Shown in pieces: positions 18,948-32,100 of a stretch of DNA of 64,000 nt. Source of the stretch: Diplonema japonicum (taxonomy: Eukaryota > Euglenozoa > Diplonemea > Diplonemida > Diplonemidae); NCBI GenBank assembly GCA_964019335.1, contig OZ025699.1, positions 434,001-498,000 on the forward strand, given 5' to 3'. Each line of letters starts with the position of its first letter. The stretch's first letter is position 1. Position numbers and translations under genes: made by a program. Below the pieces are notes generated by a model. It was not told the origin of the DNA and did not search any database. It saw only the letters and a program-made list of their open reading frames with translations.

Positions 18948-19012
18948 AGGAAGAAAGAAACAAATGTCGCGCTGTGGAGCCTGAGAAGAACAAGCAAGAG
19001 GAGAGGCTCGGG
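18948..19012 (+). repeat. diverged repeat related to 12372-12450
   Basis: Shares AAGAAAGAAACAAATGTCGC and an ACAAGCAAGAGGAG segment with the region after U6; further weak matches extend to GCCGAACACA at about 19070. Confidence 0.4.
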
Positions 19013-19366
19013 CATGGCCTTGTACTGAAAGGTGCAAGGGCATTCGTGGCGGGATCTGCTCTGTCACGAGCCGAACACATGCCATTTGGTAATCAAGCCC
19101 AAGACGCCTTCACGGCGACCGGTGGTGGGGTGTCCTCGTGCAACTCTCAGAGATTCTAGACGGGTAGGTATTGTTGACGATATACAAGTTGAAACTGGGC
19201 CAGCCGGCGCTGGCTGAAATGGACTGTACAAAGGCATGGACCTCGTGATTGGCGTTGAAATAAGGATTTTGAAATCGACCTTTCAGCATGTTGCCGAAGT
19301 GAAAATTCGAATAAAACAGTGCTCGGTGTCGGTGCGTTCTTGCGGGAGCCCCCCCCCCCCCAGGCC

Positions 19367-19551
19367 TATGCTGGCATGGAAACGCGTTTCCATGCATTTT
19401 TTGAAAAAAAGGGAAACGGAAACGGATACGGAAACGGAAACGTTTCCTTATGTTTCCTTAAGAAGGAACCGCGTTTCCATAAGAATTTTGAAAAGTATGG
19501 AAACGGAAACGGATACGGAAACGGAAACGTTTCCACGTTTCCTGCCAGCAT
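19367..19551. mobile_element. GGAAAC-rich foldback element
   Basis: Bounded by CTATGCTGGCA.GGAAACG on the left and its reverse complement on the right. Inside are two direct copies of about 75 bp, each running from CGCGTTTCCAT through GGAAACGGAAACGGATACGG to GGAAACGTTTCC. A perfect 22-bp palindrome centred on ACGCGT sits at 19374-19395. It could be a MITE or foldback transposon, or an array of binding sites. No ORF of its own is credible. Confidence 0.7.
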
Positions 19552-20059
19552 AGCCGGACGGCGGGGCATATGCAACGCTTCGTGATGCGGTTGGAGAGTG
19601 AAGCAGGACTTGTTTAGGGGGAACGCACGGGTTTCCATGCTTTTTTTTTTCTTCTCTCAGGTGGTGGGGATAACATGAAAATATAAGAAAAACATCAGAT
19701 GTGTTGTTCGCTGTTGACCTCCTCGTCGGTCATCACCGGTAGCACCCGAGTGGAAGAACGTAACGCAGATGCTCAGGGTGACGAACAGGCAGCAAACTGC
19801 ACGAGCGCAGAATCTTGGTTACCCGGGACGCCCCGGCTGGGGTTGAGCTGTACACCGCACGCATTAAGGACACGACGCGGAACGCAGAAGAAGCTACAAC
19901 TCGGCCGCGGTGCGCCCCCTGTAATCAAGCAGACAGTTCTTGTGCAGGGCGCCGCCAACACCGGCCTCTCTAACTCATATATATATTTTTTTCTTTTTTT
20001 TTTTTCCTTGGTCTTCTTTCGTTTCTTTTTTGATATGCATTTTGTTGTCTCTTCAACTT
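19552..20059. other. intergenic region upstream of the RTX giant
   Basis: Contains the repeat copy 19663-19724 and a long T-rich tract (about 19985-20040). The open frame 19699-20061 has no recognisable domain and runs into homopolymer. Confidence 0.6.
19663..19724 (+). repeat. second copy of the LRR-gene 3' segment
   Basis: Matches 797-864; here it follows TTCTTCTCTCAG, which reads like a 3' splice site, rather than the LRR coding region. Confidence 0.7.
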
Positions 20060-20061
20060 AG
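20060..20061 (+). promoter_or_regulatory. candidate SL trans-splice acceptor
   Basis: AG ending CTCTTCAACTTAG after about 70 bases of T-rich DNA, 70 bases before the ATG at 20131. Confidence 0.5.
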
Positions 20062-20130
20062 CTACTTATATACACCACAGTTAATCAACACCACTTTTTG
20101 AAAAAAAGAAGAAAAAAACAAAAGAAAACG

Positions 20131-23100
20131 ATGGGTACGAGTCGCAGCGTTGCGGTGCTGACCGCAGCGGTGGCAGCGTTCGCATGGACGGCTGAAGGGG
20201 TCGGGGTGACGGAGCCTTGCACGAAGCTCGCGACGAGCTACCACGTGAGGGTGAAAGACGCGGTCGATGCAGTGGCGCAGGTCGCAGCGAAGGCGGAAAG
20301 CCGCATCGGGAGCACAGCGCTGTCGCTCCTGGGCGGGGCGCAGACGGTATCGGAACTGGGGCTCCCGATCAAAAGCTTGAACTTCTCAACGGTAATGCAG
20401 GACCTGCTGCTCGGGGAGTCAGAGCTACTGATAGCAGACATATCTTCGGCGCTGGCAAAAAGCGACACGAAGGTAGGCTGCAGCAGGAACACGAAAACCG
20501 GGACGCTGCTTCTGTCGTTCGAAGTTGACAAGAAGGTGCCGGTGAGCTTCGGGGCAGACCTGGATACGCTCCCAGACCTGTCCTCCCTGGGGATCACGAC
20601 CTTCGGAGGCCCCTTGAGCTTCAGTGGGACAGCCGGGGTGCTCTTTAACCTCACGGTGAGTATGGAACCCGAAGCGAATGGCGCGGTCGGGATCTCGTTC
20701 CCAGTTGCGGAGGCCACATTCGACGGAACGGCAACCTTGGCGGCGACAACGATCAGCTGGAAGGACGTCGCGTCTGCGACGGTGGAAGGGAGCATCAGCG
20801 TGAGCGGGGGAAAGATCGGCTTCTTCTTCCCGAGTGCAACGGGGGGGACGGACCTCGTGAACAGGCTGGCAGAGGTACGCGTGAGCTCAAAGATGGCGGC
20901 TGTGGAGGCGCAGCTCCCGGTAGCCCTGGAGGCTGCAGCGCCCGTGGGGCAGCTCCCTTCGCCCATCTTCTCAGTTGTGGACGACAACGTGTTCGACTCC
21001 GCGAAGCCTCAGGTGTCGGTAGACGTGGACATCACCGGTATGGAGGAGACAATACTGGGGCTCTTGGAGCAGCTCGGAAAGGTCGACCTGCCCCTGAACG
21101 AATTCGGGCTGACAGGAGTAAACGTGCCGGGTCTGACAGACGTTTCGCAGCTGGTGAGCGGTTTCAATGCGCTGTTGCAGCTGCGCCCTGTGGCGGAGGA
21201 GTACTTCCTGCTGTACAGGGACGGTCTTGTGTCCGGGGTTCCCACCTTCAAGGGGCTCACTCAGTTCTTGAAGCAAGCGATCCCCGTGCCGCAGACCGAG
21301 ACCTCGATGTCCGCCTCGGGAGTGGTGCTGACGGGAGGGTGGTACCCAGATGCAAACGAAGTATCTATGAACGTGCGCTTAGAGGCATCTGCCGACAAGT
21401 CCCTCCTCAGCCTCACGGACATGGCGCAGGGGACAATCGGTGACATGGAGCAGTTGCAGGTTCTGTTTGATCTCCTCGGGGTGTCTTCTTCCCCCGACGG
21501 TGCGGCGATGTCCTTCGACGTTCCTGACTTCTCGACCGAGATGGTGTTCGAGGCCTCTGCGGTGATCGACGTGACGCTCGGGCTGAACACACAATTCATC
21601 AACGACGGGGTGCTCACCGGGAAGGCCCTTGCGCTGAACTCATTTATGCGGGTGAACGAGGTGAAGGCGTTTGTGAACATCGGGTTGGACCCGATCAACT
21701 TCGAAACACTGCTTCCTGGTGATGTGAAGCTCGGGCTGGACGGCGGGTTGTTCAAGGTGGGACTCGGTTTCGACGCGGACTTCTCTGGTTCACCTGCTGA
21801 CGACACGGGAAGCGTGGCAGATGACCCGACGAGCGCCCCGACGACAGATGTCGAGGTAGTGACGGAGATTACGCTTCTGCAGCTACAGGCAGGGGGCGCC
21901 ACCGCGGTCTTGGACTTTTTAAAGCAACTGAAGCTCGTCCCTTACGCAAGCATCGACACGGTGCTCCCGGTGGAGCTGACGACTGGCTTCACGGGGGACC
22001 AGAGCCTCATCCCCGTGGTGGAGCTGCACCACACGGCGCTCTTGAACAACGCGAGCCTCCCCTCTTTCTCCCTTGACATGGATCTCAGTATGCTGGTGCC
22101 GAGCCTGCCGCGTGGGAGGGGCGAGGTGACAGGGCACACGGGGAGCCGCACCGACTTCTTCAAAGACGTTACGGCACAGCTTGGCGAGCTTCTGAACGGA
22201 GTTGCAGACGTCGACATCCCGATTCCCTCGCTGTCGTCCATCCCCGGGGTGGGGAGCATCCTCTCAGGTTTCAAGGGGAAGGTGGACTTTTTCACCGTCT
22301 TTGACGAGTACGTGACGCTGCTGTCCTTGTTCCGAGAGCTGAACGGCGGTCTCTCCATGGACCTCACGATTGACACGACGGCAGCAACGGAGCTGATTAA
22401 AACAACAAAGTTCCAGCTCGACATCCTGGGGAAGATGAGCGAGACGATGCCTTCGATCTTCGGACGCTTCGACACGGGGCTGCTGGACCCTGACACCGAC
22501 GAGCTGTTTGACGTGCTGAACTACCTGAGCCACTTCCAGTACTACTACGAGCTAGCCCCTACCATTGCCTCTGCGGACAACAGCTGGGGGGTTGCGCACC
22601 TCGCGCGTTTCATGTCGTTGCACCCCGACTTCACTCTGTCGAAGAAGATGGCGCTCGCCTTGAAGAGGCTGTCGGGTGTCAACGGGTTTGATACCCTCGA
22701 CGAAGCGGGCTTTCCCATTGACGCCTCGCGTGTGCGCTTCAACCCTCTCACTTACCTCTCGGCGATTAAGGAGAAGCTTAAAATCACCACATCCACCTTC
22801 AACCTGAATGACCTGAGCGTGATCCTCGGATCGGCGACTGCATCCCTCGGAGACAACACAGGCTTCCAGCAGGCGATCTTCGACATGTTGTCCGCACGGT
22901 TCTCAAGTGTGTTCTCGCGCTTCTCCACTGTGAGTGGCACCTTCAACCTTCCGATGGACTCCCTCACGGGCGAAGTCTTCTCCTTCATGAACTTCCTACC
23001 CGAGGTGGGGACCTTGTTGGGGCTCGGGGAGGTTGGAGTAACTCTCGCGGATATCGAGGCCTTGTTCGGGCGCAACCCAACGGTGGCGGGCTTTGTGCGC

Positions 23101-26100
23101 TACCTGCAGAAGCGCCTCTTGAACGGGATGGAACTCGGGATCACGGTCGGGCCTGTTTCCTTTGACGCGGGGGTAACGATGCAAGGGGGCAGGACGAAGC
23201 TGGCGCTGGCGCTCGGACTTGACTTCGCTGCATCGGCAACCCCGTCGAAGCTCTTGGAGTCTCTGAAGGCCGCACTGACGGGGATTCTGGACCTCGTGGG
23301 CGCAGACAGCGTGGTGCAGTCTGTCGGGAACATCGGACAGGGGCTGGACAACATCCTCCCGGATCTCGACAGCGCGCTGACCTTGTCTGCCTCGATGCAG
23401 CTGAACATGGAAGCAGGGCTGGACGTGACGGATCTCATCAGCTCCGGGGCGGCCCCGACTGTATTCGCACAGGTGAACGGGCTGAGCTTCGCGGTGCAGG
23501 TTGCCCTCGTGGACTACGATGCGACGCTGGACTTCGGCTCTGATGACTTCAAGTTCGAGCTGAAGGCAGCGGACCTCGACCTCAGCTTCGGGGTTTCATC
23601 CAATGCAACGGAGGAGGCGCCTGCCGTGATCGTGGACGGGCAGAACGGCGTGGACTTCTCTCTTGGACCGCTGGTGAACTCGCTCACGATGAAAGGGAGC
23701 CTGGACGCAAGGGTGCCACTCACGGGGGGTATCCTCGGGAGCAACAGTGTGATCATTGAGGTGGCAGACCCGGCGCTCTTCGACTTGACGAGGCCGAAGT
23801 TCTCGGTAGACGTGACGATTCCGCGTGAGCTTGTGGCGGTGCTGCAGCAGGGACTCAGCACCGTGTCGACGGCGGCGGACACAGTGCGGGGGATCAGCGC
23901 CTTTGACGAGACGATTCCCTTGGTGAACAGGTCGCTGAACGGGCTGCTGAAGTCGGAGGGGCTGGGGCCTGACTGGGCGGATTTCCTGGATTGGAAGGGA
24001 CCTCTGGAGACGCTGCTGGAACAGTACCCGGACTGCGTATCTACGGAGGGAGCGGCTTGTCCCACCGCAAGAGAGCTCCTCGCCATCAACAAGGAGCACA
24101 TGCAGAACCTGACGAGGGTGGCGGTGGTGGCAGCGGAGGGGGTGCCCCCCTTCAGCATCGATGTCGGACAGGTTGGTGGAGAGTTCCAGATCGAGGTGGC
24201 GCTGAACGGGCGCTTCGAGATCGCGGTGACCCCGCCGATCGGGGAGCTTATCGACGAGGACGACTTCGAGTTCACGGGGACCGGTTTCTTGCAGGTGGGG
24301 ATCGACTTCTCTTTCGGGATGGGGCTGAAAGTGAACGCGTCGGCAGGGCTCTCTAAGGTTACATCGAGCGACATCTCCGTTGCGGTGAAGGACTTCAAGG
24401 CAACGATGGAAGTGATCGCGAACGTGGACGCTTCGGTGAAGGTAGGGATTCTGTCGGCGTCCGTGAGCGGCGGGAACGGGAACCTCACAGTCGGGTTCGA
24501 GGGGACTGTCGCGAATGGGGACTATGTCCCCCTCAATATGTTCGGAGGCTTCGTTGTGCAGAAGGCCGGGAGCCTGGACGCCTGCCTCCCTTTCACGGCA
24601 AGCATCGGTGGCGCAGACCTTGGGCAGATCGCAGGTGGGACAGGCGAGACCCCGCAGATCTGCGTGAGGGACGCGGAGGTGTTCGTAGCGCCGGGACCGA
24701 ACATCGAGGCAAAAAACATGGACAGGCTCTTCGACTTTAGGGGGTTCGGGCCGATGCAGGTTCTCGGTGTTCTCAGGGGGCTTGCCAACTTCCTTGGGGA
24801 GTTCCGCACCTCGCCTGTCTTCGACCTCCCTGTACCCCTCACGGACATTGACCTCGGAGACATCCTGGATTTCACGGACGAGTTCACCACAGCGCTCACG
24901 GCAAAGCTGGTGAAGCCCCAGCCCGCTGCCGACAGGCAGTCGTTGTCCATCTGCATCGGCGGGAACGCCTTCCTACCGGAGTGGAACGTCTCGGGAGGAA
25001 ACGACTCGCTCGCTTATTTGTCGAGTCTTGACCGGAAGGTTCTGGCGATCGCATTGAACCTCGGGGATGCAACGGTGGTGAGCCTGGACGAGTCGGCGCT
25101 GGCGGCGGCGGTTACAATCGACGAGGTTGTGATCTCTGTGAACCACTCGCTGTACCAAGCTGGTCTCCACAAGTCTGTGGAGGTAAACAAGGTGGTGGAC
25201 GGGGAGGGAGAGGCGATCGAGCTGTGCACGCTCGCGGCAGTGCAGGCAACGGACCTGGAGACCTTCGTAAGCCTGAAGAAGACCGGGAAGAATGCGTACA
25301 ACGACTCGGAGGAGGCCGGGGTCGTCTCTGTGCTGGGTATCGAGAACGGGGCGCTCGTGAGCGTGCCGCGTGTGCCCTCCTTCAGCAATGTCCCCGAGCT
25401 CGTGGAAGTGCTGGCGGTGGCACTGGGGCTGGACGAGTCTATCGTCTCGGTGACCTTCGACGCCTATGTGGACGAGCACGGCATAGTGGACAACAGCAAA
25501 CGAGAGCTGATGATCCACGCGCAGCTTCCGCTGGTGCTCCCGAGCCCTGCAGTGTCGCTGGCACTCGGTGCTGAGGTAGAACCTCTCTTGGAGGTGGACG
25601 CGAGCGCGGACTTCATCCTGGAGACGACGATGGACCTGAGCTTCGACTTCGGTGTGCGCCTCGGGGCTTCGGCTGGGAACCTGTCGGTACTGGGAACGCC
25701 GAGTGTCGGGGTCCTGAACTTCACAATTGAGGAGGCGCTGACCTTCGACGTTTTGATTGATAAGGTGGCGTACCCTGTCTCTCTCGCGAAGGAGACAGTC
25801 TTCATCGACGAGCTGGAAACAAATATCAGAGCAGTTTCCGCGCTCCTCGCGAGCCCGAAGAAGATCAAGGTGCTGACCTTCGGGGAGACCTTTTTGATCC
25901 AAACCTTCGGGGCGAAGAGGCTGGAGCTGAGAGTGTCGGAGGCGTTCGAGACCGCGACTGGCCTTGGGAACGAGCTTGTGAAGACGCAGCTTTTCGAGCC
26001 TGCGTTCAGGAACGTCGCCTTCAGCGGGGACGTGGCTCTCAAGGTGTCGGACCTCAGCATGTCGGCGACGTTTGCCGTGCTGGAGGCAGCGGCTTACGAC

Positions 26101-29100
26101 GGGAACGGTGAGATCAGTGCGCACCTGGAGGCGGCAATCGGGACAGACGGGAGGACCGTGACACTGCAGGAGATGAGGACGACGCTCCTGGAGGACCCGT
26201 TCGGCCTGATCTCTGCAAACGCAACGCTGAAGTGCAACCTGTCTGCCCCGGAGGTGATCGTTGGGGTGCCTAAGATCGGGTCCGTTTCGGCGGCAGTCGA
26301 AATCTACCTGAACCCCCCGTACAAGGTGAGCCTAGCCAAGGACTTTGCCCTCCCGAACGGGTCGAACTTTGTGATTGCCGTGGATGCCCCGGCGCTCCCC
26401 AACCTTTCAGACCTGCGGAACCTGAGCCTCTCAGAGATCGTGGGGCTGATTAGAACGGGGGTTGACATCGTGTTCGGATCGAACGACGTGCCCCAATCGA
26501 TCAGCGGGATCGTGGGGAGCACCGGGATCGCAGGACTCCTGGACAAGGAGATCCCGATCGCTGGCTTCACGGCAGGGGAAGTGATCACCGAGATCCAGCA
26601 GCTCCTGGCAGAGGTGGAGACAGTGCTCGCAGGTCTGGAGTCTGGGAACTTGAACGCGTTGGAGGACCTCATCGAAGGGGTGCTGAAGCTCCCGGACGAC
26701 AATCGGGACGACTGTTACAAGTCGTGCCTTTTGGAGTTCGAGTGGGACACCGTCGCGAATGCAATCATCACGAAGTTGAACTACGAGTTGTCAGCACCGG
26801 TGCTGGACCTGGCGTTTGAGCTGGACCTGGAGGACCTGATGAACCTCGCAGGGGTGGACATCGCAGCGGCGGGGCTAGATGGGCTGACCGACATGGTCGA
26901 TGTGAGTGGACAGGTGAGGATGGCCTTCAAAGGGAAGGCGAGGCTTGCCTTGGAAGTCGGGGCGACAATGACAAACCCCCCGCAGCTCTTCATTGGGGGC
27001 GGGACGGGGCTGTTTGTGGACGTATGGGCGAGCGCATCTGGGGAGCTGCAAGTGATGCTTGGGCCCTTCGAGTTTGGGATCGACCAGGCAGCAGTCTCCA
27101 TCGACGCCGACGGCGTGCCTGGGGTACAGTCTGCAAACCCCGCGACCTTCTCCTTTTCTTTGACAGACGGAGTGAACTACCCGCTGAGCTCCGGAGTCTC
27201 GAACATCATCGGCGGCTTCGGAGTGGAGCTGAGTGGGAAAGCGGGGGTCAGCCTGCAATTCAGCATCTTCCCAGACGAGCCACTCGCCTTCAGCATCCCG
27301 TCCCTCAGCAGCTTCATGCGGAGGACCCCCGAGACGAACCTGAGCAGCCTCGTTGTAATGAAGGGGAACGCGATCCAGAACCTCTTCGACACCCTCGGTA
27401 GCAAGTTCGCAGAAGTGAGCCCCATCAAGGTGCTGCTGACAGACAAGGAAGCGATGATCAACGGGTTGAACTCTATGCTGACGAAGATCAACCTGGCGAT
27501 AACTGGTGCAGAGGGCCTGTTGGGGGACCTCGCGATCCCGATGATTGGAGACAAGCTGCGGGAAGGGCTGGCGAGCAAGCTCATCTCGCGTTTCCAGGAC
27601 CAGCTCATCACGAAGGTCACGACCTTCATGAACGACGTTTCATGCCTCGGGGGCGAGGCGGAGTGCAAGGACAAGAACAACAACATGGCAACCTTCCTGG
27701 CGCAAGTCTTGCACACGTTGTTCAACACGGAAATGGAAATCCTGCTGGACGCTGAGACGGAGGAGAAGGCGGTGGACGAGCATGCGATCAAGATCAAGGT
27801 GCGGAAGGAAGACGGGACAGACATGACAGCGGACGTGTTGGACCCAGTGACGAGGATCTTGAACGACGACGCAGACCTGTCGGAGGCGGATGCGGTCGAG
27901 TGGAACGTGCTCCTCGGGACGACAGACGAGTTTACTGACGCCTTCGAGTTCGACCTTGGACTGGACGATAACATCCCGCTGGAGCTGAACATGTCGACAG
28001 GGGTGAGCCTTCTCATCGGCTGGAGATTCCGTCTGTTCTTCGGAATGTCTTTGACGCGCGGCTTCTATCTGAACGTGGAACACACAGAGGCAGAAGTGTT
28101 CGCCGGGCTCTCTTTCCCTGACCTGGAGATCAACGGGAAGCTGATTATCCTGGAGGCGGCGGTGAAGAACAGGCAAGATGCTACCAGGCTGTTCGGAAGC
28201 TTGTCAATCGACGTCGGGGACTTGGACGCGGACAACTACCTCACTTTCAAGGAAATCAAGTCTGGGGGTAAGAACCTCCTCAGCATGTCGTACGAGTTTG
28301 CAGCAACGATGGAGATGGACATGACCCTTGGTGTCGCGGGTGGTGCGGAAGGGATGCCACGGTTCAAAGCGGGGCTGTACACCTACCTCGGGGTGAGCGA
28401 CACGGTTTCTGCCAGCAAGGCCTCGTCCCAGTCTGGGGTGGGCCTCCCTTCGACAGTGCCGTCGAACTTCAAGGTGATCACGACCCCACCTGTGATGTCG
28501 GGTACCTTCCTCATCCTAGACGTGACCTTGGACCTCGGAAAGTTCGTCACGGAATTGCTGAACCCGATCTTCGGGAAGCTGAGCGGGCTCCTGAAGCCCC
28601 TGACGCCCATCCTGGACGCTCTGGGTAAGCCGCTCCCCGTGATCTCGGACATTGCGAAGCGCGACGTGTCATTGTTCGAGCTGCCAGAGATGCTGATCAA
28701 CGGGCTTCTCGGGTCTGGCGGGCCTGTGCGGGGTTATGTGACGGGGGTGCTAGACTACCTCACAGCGATCTCAGACATGATCGAGCTCATCAAGCTTATC
28801 ATCGAGGTTGTGGACGAGATTGCCACGAATCCGCCGGACAGCTTCAAGGTCGAATTCGGCGATTTTGAGATCGGGGGTGTCAACGGCTTCTCGAGGTACG
28901 CAGGGGTGCGGCCTGGGACCTTCGCGACGACGACGAGGTCGGCGGCGATCCTGGAGGACCTGGATGCGGTCCCCGCGTCGGCGACGAACCAGGGCTCGAA
29001 CAAGATGAAGAGGCTCCTGGCAAGCCTTACTGACTCTGGGAAGGTGTTCTACCTCCCCTTCCTGTCCGCGAGCGGTGTGATGAAGCTGATCACCGGGGAC

Positions 29101-32100
29101 GACGTCGACCTCTTCATCATCAACTCCCCGACCCTCGACATCGATGTGGTGGTGGACTTCTGGATCCCCTTGGGGCCGTGGATCACTATCGACATCTACG
29201 GGGCCTTCAGGTTCAAGGCGCACATCGCGGTAGGCTACGACACGTCCGGGATCAGAAGGGCAGTGGCGAGCAAGCCTTTCAACCCGCTCCTCGCGCTGGA
29301 CGGGTTCTTCATCAGCGACACGGACACCCCGGACGGAAAGGGAGTTGACGTCCCGGAGCTGTACAGCAAGGGTGTGCTGAAGCTCGGGGCAACCCTGAAC
29401 CTGCTTCTAGTGAGGGCGAGCGCGGAGGGGAGGTTTAGTTTCGAGGGCTCGGTCGACCTGTTCGACCCGAACGACGACGGGAAAATCCGCTTCAGCGAGA
29501 TCAAGAGCATCATTGAGAAAGGGTCCTTCCTCGACATCTTCAACATCAAGATCAAGATGTGCGCAGGGGCGACTTTGAAGATCGAGCTGTTCAACCCGTT
29601 TGTGAACTGGAAGTGCAAGTGGTTCTTCTGCTGGCCGCGCGGGAGGTGGGATACGAAATGGTCTTACACGAAGGACGTGTGCTTCCTCGAGATCGACACG
29701 ACCCCAGAGCCTCTTCCGATCCTCGCGCCGCAAGACCAATCAACGCTGAGGCTGAACGTGGGGCCAAACGCCGGGGAGAGGAAGTACCAGAACACGAAAG
29801 ACTTCGGGGAGTACATGACGGTGCGCCACGTCGACGGGACAAGCGGGTCGGAGTCGGTGGAGGTGCTGTTCGGGACGCCGCCTTCCGGGACGCAAGAGGA
29901 CAACCGTCTGCAGAGCGAATTCCAGGGGATCGGAACCTACGACGGGCAGGGCGGGCGCTTCGGCGACACCTTCCTACTGGTGAACCCGGTGGGCCGCGGA
30001 TCATTCTCGGGGGACTACGGGGCTGGAAAGGCGGCAGCAGACAACTCGAAGGACAGGCTCATATTCGACTGGGCAAGCTACGGGGACAAGCTCCCTGCGG
30101 GAACGATCGAGGCCGACAGAGTGACCGGCTTCGGCCTCGGCGCCGGGGGCGTCTCCTTCGATCACTTCGAGGAGGTGGTGTTCCGGTTCCCGGACCAGAC
30201 AGACACGATCACAGTGACGGGGTCCCCTGCAGGGGCGAAGACCTTCCTGTACCTGAACGGGGGGAGCGACCGTGTGTCGGTGACGCAGCAGACCGCTTTA
30301 GACGGGGAGCTCCACGTGGTCGGCGGGAACGGGCAAGACACTCTCGTGGTGCAGGTTCCGTCGAACGCAGGGAGCCAAACAGGCTCTCTCACGGAGAAGG
30401 AAGTGAAGGGACTCGGGATCCCCGGGCGCTTGTTCTATTCTGAAATGGAGCTGGTGATCGTGGATCTTGGGACCGGGGACGACCAGTTCGTGGTGGAGAG
30501 CACAGTAGCGGGGACCTCTGTCTCTGTGAAAGCGACGGGCGGGGCGGACACGATCACAGTCGGGGCTGGCACGGTGAACAACATCCGCTCGCCTCTGTCG
30601 GTGACGGGGGACCACGGGAAGACCAGCACAGTTGTTTTCGACGACACGGCAGACACCTCTGGGACGCAGAGGGGATACCTCACCGACGCCAACATGCAAG
30701 GGCTCGGCCTGTTTGGGGAGGGTGTGCTGTACAGCAGCTTCGGGAGCATGATCGTGAAGCTCTCGACGCAGAACAAGAATGTGTTCGAGGTGAGGGGGAC
30801 GCACTTTGGATCCGTGAAAGTGATGGGCGGGGACGAGGCGGACGAGCTCACGGTGAGCGCGATCAAGGGGCCAACCACAGTCCTGGGCGGCTCCGGAGCA
30901 GACACCCTTGCCATCCCCCTCACCTTGGAGGGAGACGTCCGCATCAACACAATCACGAGCAGTCTGACTCTGGACGGGCAGCTGGGGGATGACCACGTGT
31001 CGATCGGGATGGCTGGAACGGGGACCTCGAGGGTGACAGTGACAGACTCCGGTTTCTTCGACACGAACGGGAAGGAGAAGAACACGCTGGAGATCAACGG
31101 GACCCCTTTCGAAGACCAATTCTTGATCAGGTACAATTTCATCGCGCTCATCCACAACACCGGAGCGACGCGCTCTGCGGAGAGGATCGACATGGACCGC
31201 GGGATCAACAACGGGATCACAATCAACGGGCACGACGGGGCCGACACGTTCGCCTCTGACTCCACCTCTGGGATTATCACGCTGAACGGTGGTGCAGGAG
31301 ACGACCGATTCTTGGTGGGGCAGCTGTACAACGCGATCCGCGACTCGGTGCACATCCCAGGGATCGAAGACGTGTTCAACACAACGAGAACAACAGAGGG
31401 ATACCTGTCGGACGGGAACAATTTCCACCTGAATGCGAACGGGGAAGCGGGGGAGGACACGTTCGTCGTGATGAGGAACAAGGCAACACTCTCCCTGCGC
31501 GGCGGGGTCGGAAACGACCGCTTCACAGTGCGTGCCTTCGCGTTGTGGGACGCCGAAGACCAAACGAAGCCTGATCCGGAGATCCAGAAGACCGAGGTGG
31601 TGACAGACGAGGGGGACGACACCGTCTTCTACACGATCAACGCCCCCGTGTCCATCGACGGTGGGCCAGGCTTCGACACGCTGGTGGCGATCGGGACAGA
31701 CCTTCCAGACACCTTTGTGATCACGAGAGACGGGATCTACGGGGCGGGGCTCTACATCACCTTCACCGGAATCGAGAGCGTGGAGCTGACAACGCTGGCT
31801 GGAGACGACACGGTCTACGTGCTTTCAACTGCGGAGCAGGTGCAGACGAGTGTCTTCATGGGGCTCGGGAGCGATGCGATCTACGTGACCCCGAGTATGT
31901 CAGAGGCGGTGGACAGCAACGACCTGAAGGGCCACAGCGGGGTGATCAACCACCTCGTGACGAGCGCGGCCGACGCCGACTACAACAACCTGGAGGCGCA
32001 CGGGATCTCTGCAAACGTTGCAGATGATGAAGCTTCCGACATAGTCTTCAACACCCCCACCCTGATCACTCTGGAGGAAGGGGGCGCTGTGAGAAAGGCT

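Larger units (their letters stand above)
18201..19366. other. intergenic region with structured and repeated segments
   Basis: No protein gene. Contains C/T runs, the three-hairpin region 18382-18517, an A-run at about 18711-18730, the diverged repeat 18948-19012 and a perfect GCCAGC-CGGC-GCTGGC hairpin near 19200-19215. Confidence 0.6.

Noticed and set aside
19400-19550. GGAAAC repeats as an interstitial telomere
   Set aside because: The repeats occur in both orientations inside an inverted-repeat element, and the TTAGGG type is expected in this group.
20098-20130. Upstream start for the RTX giant giving a Lys-rich N-terminus
   Set aside because: The codon at 20098 is TTG. The ATG at 20131 gives a proper signal peptide.
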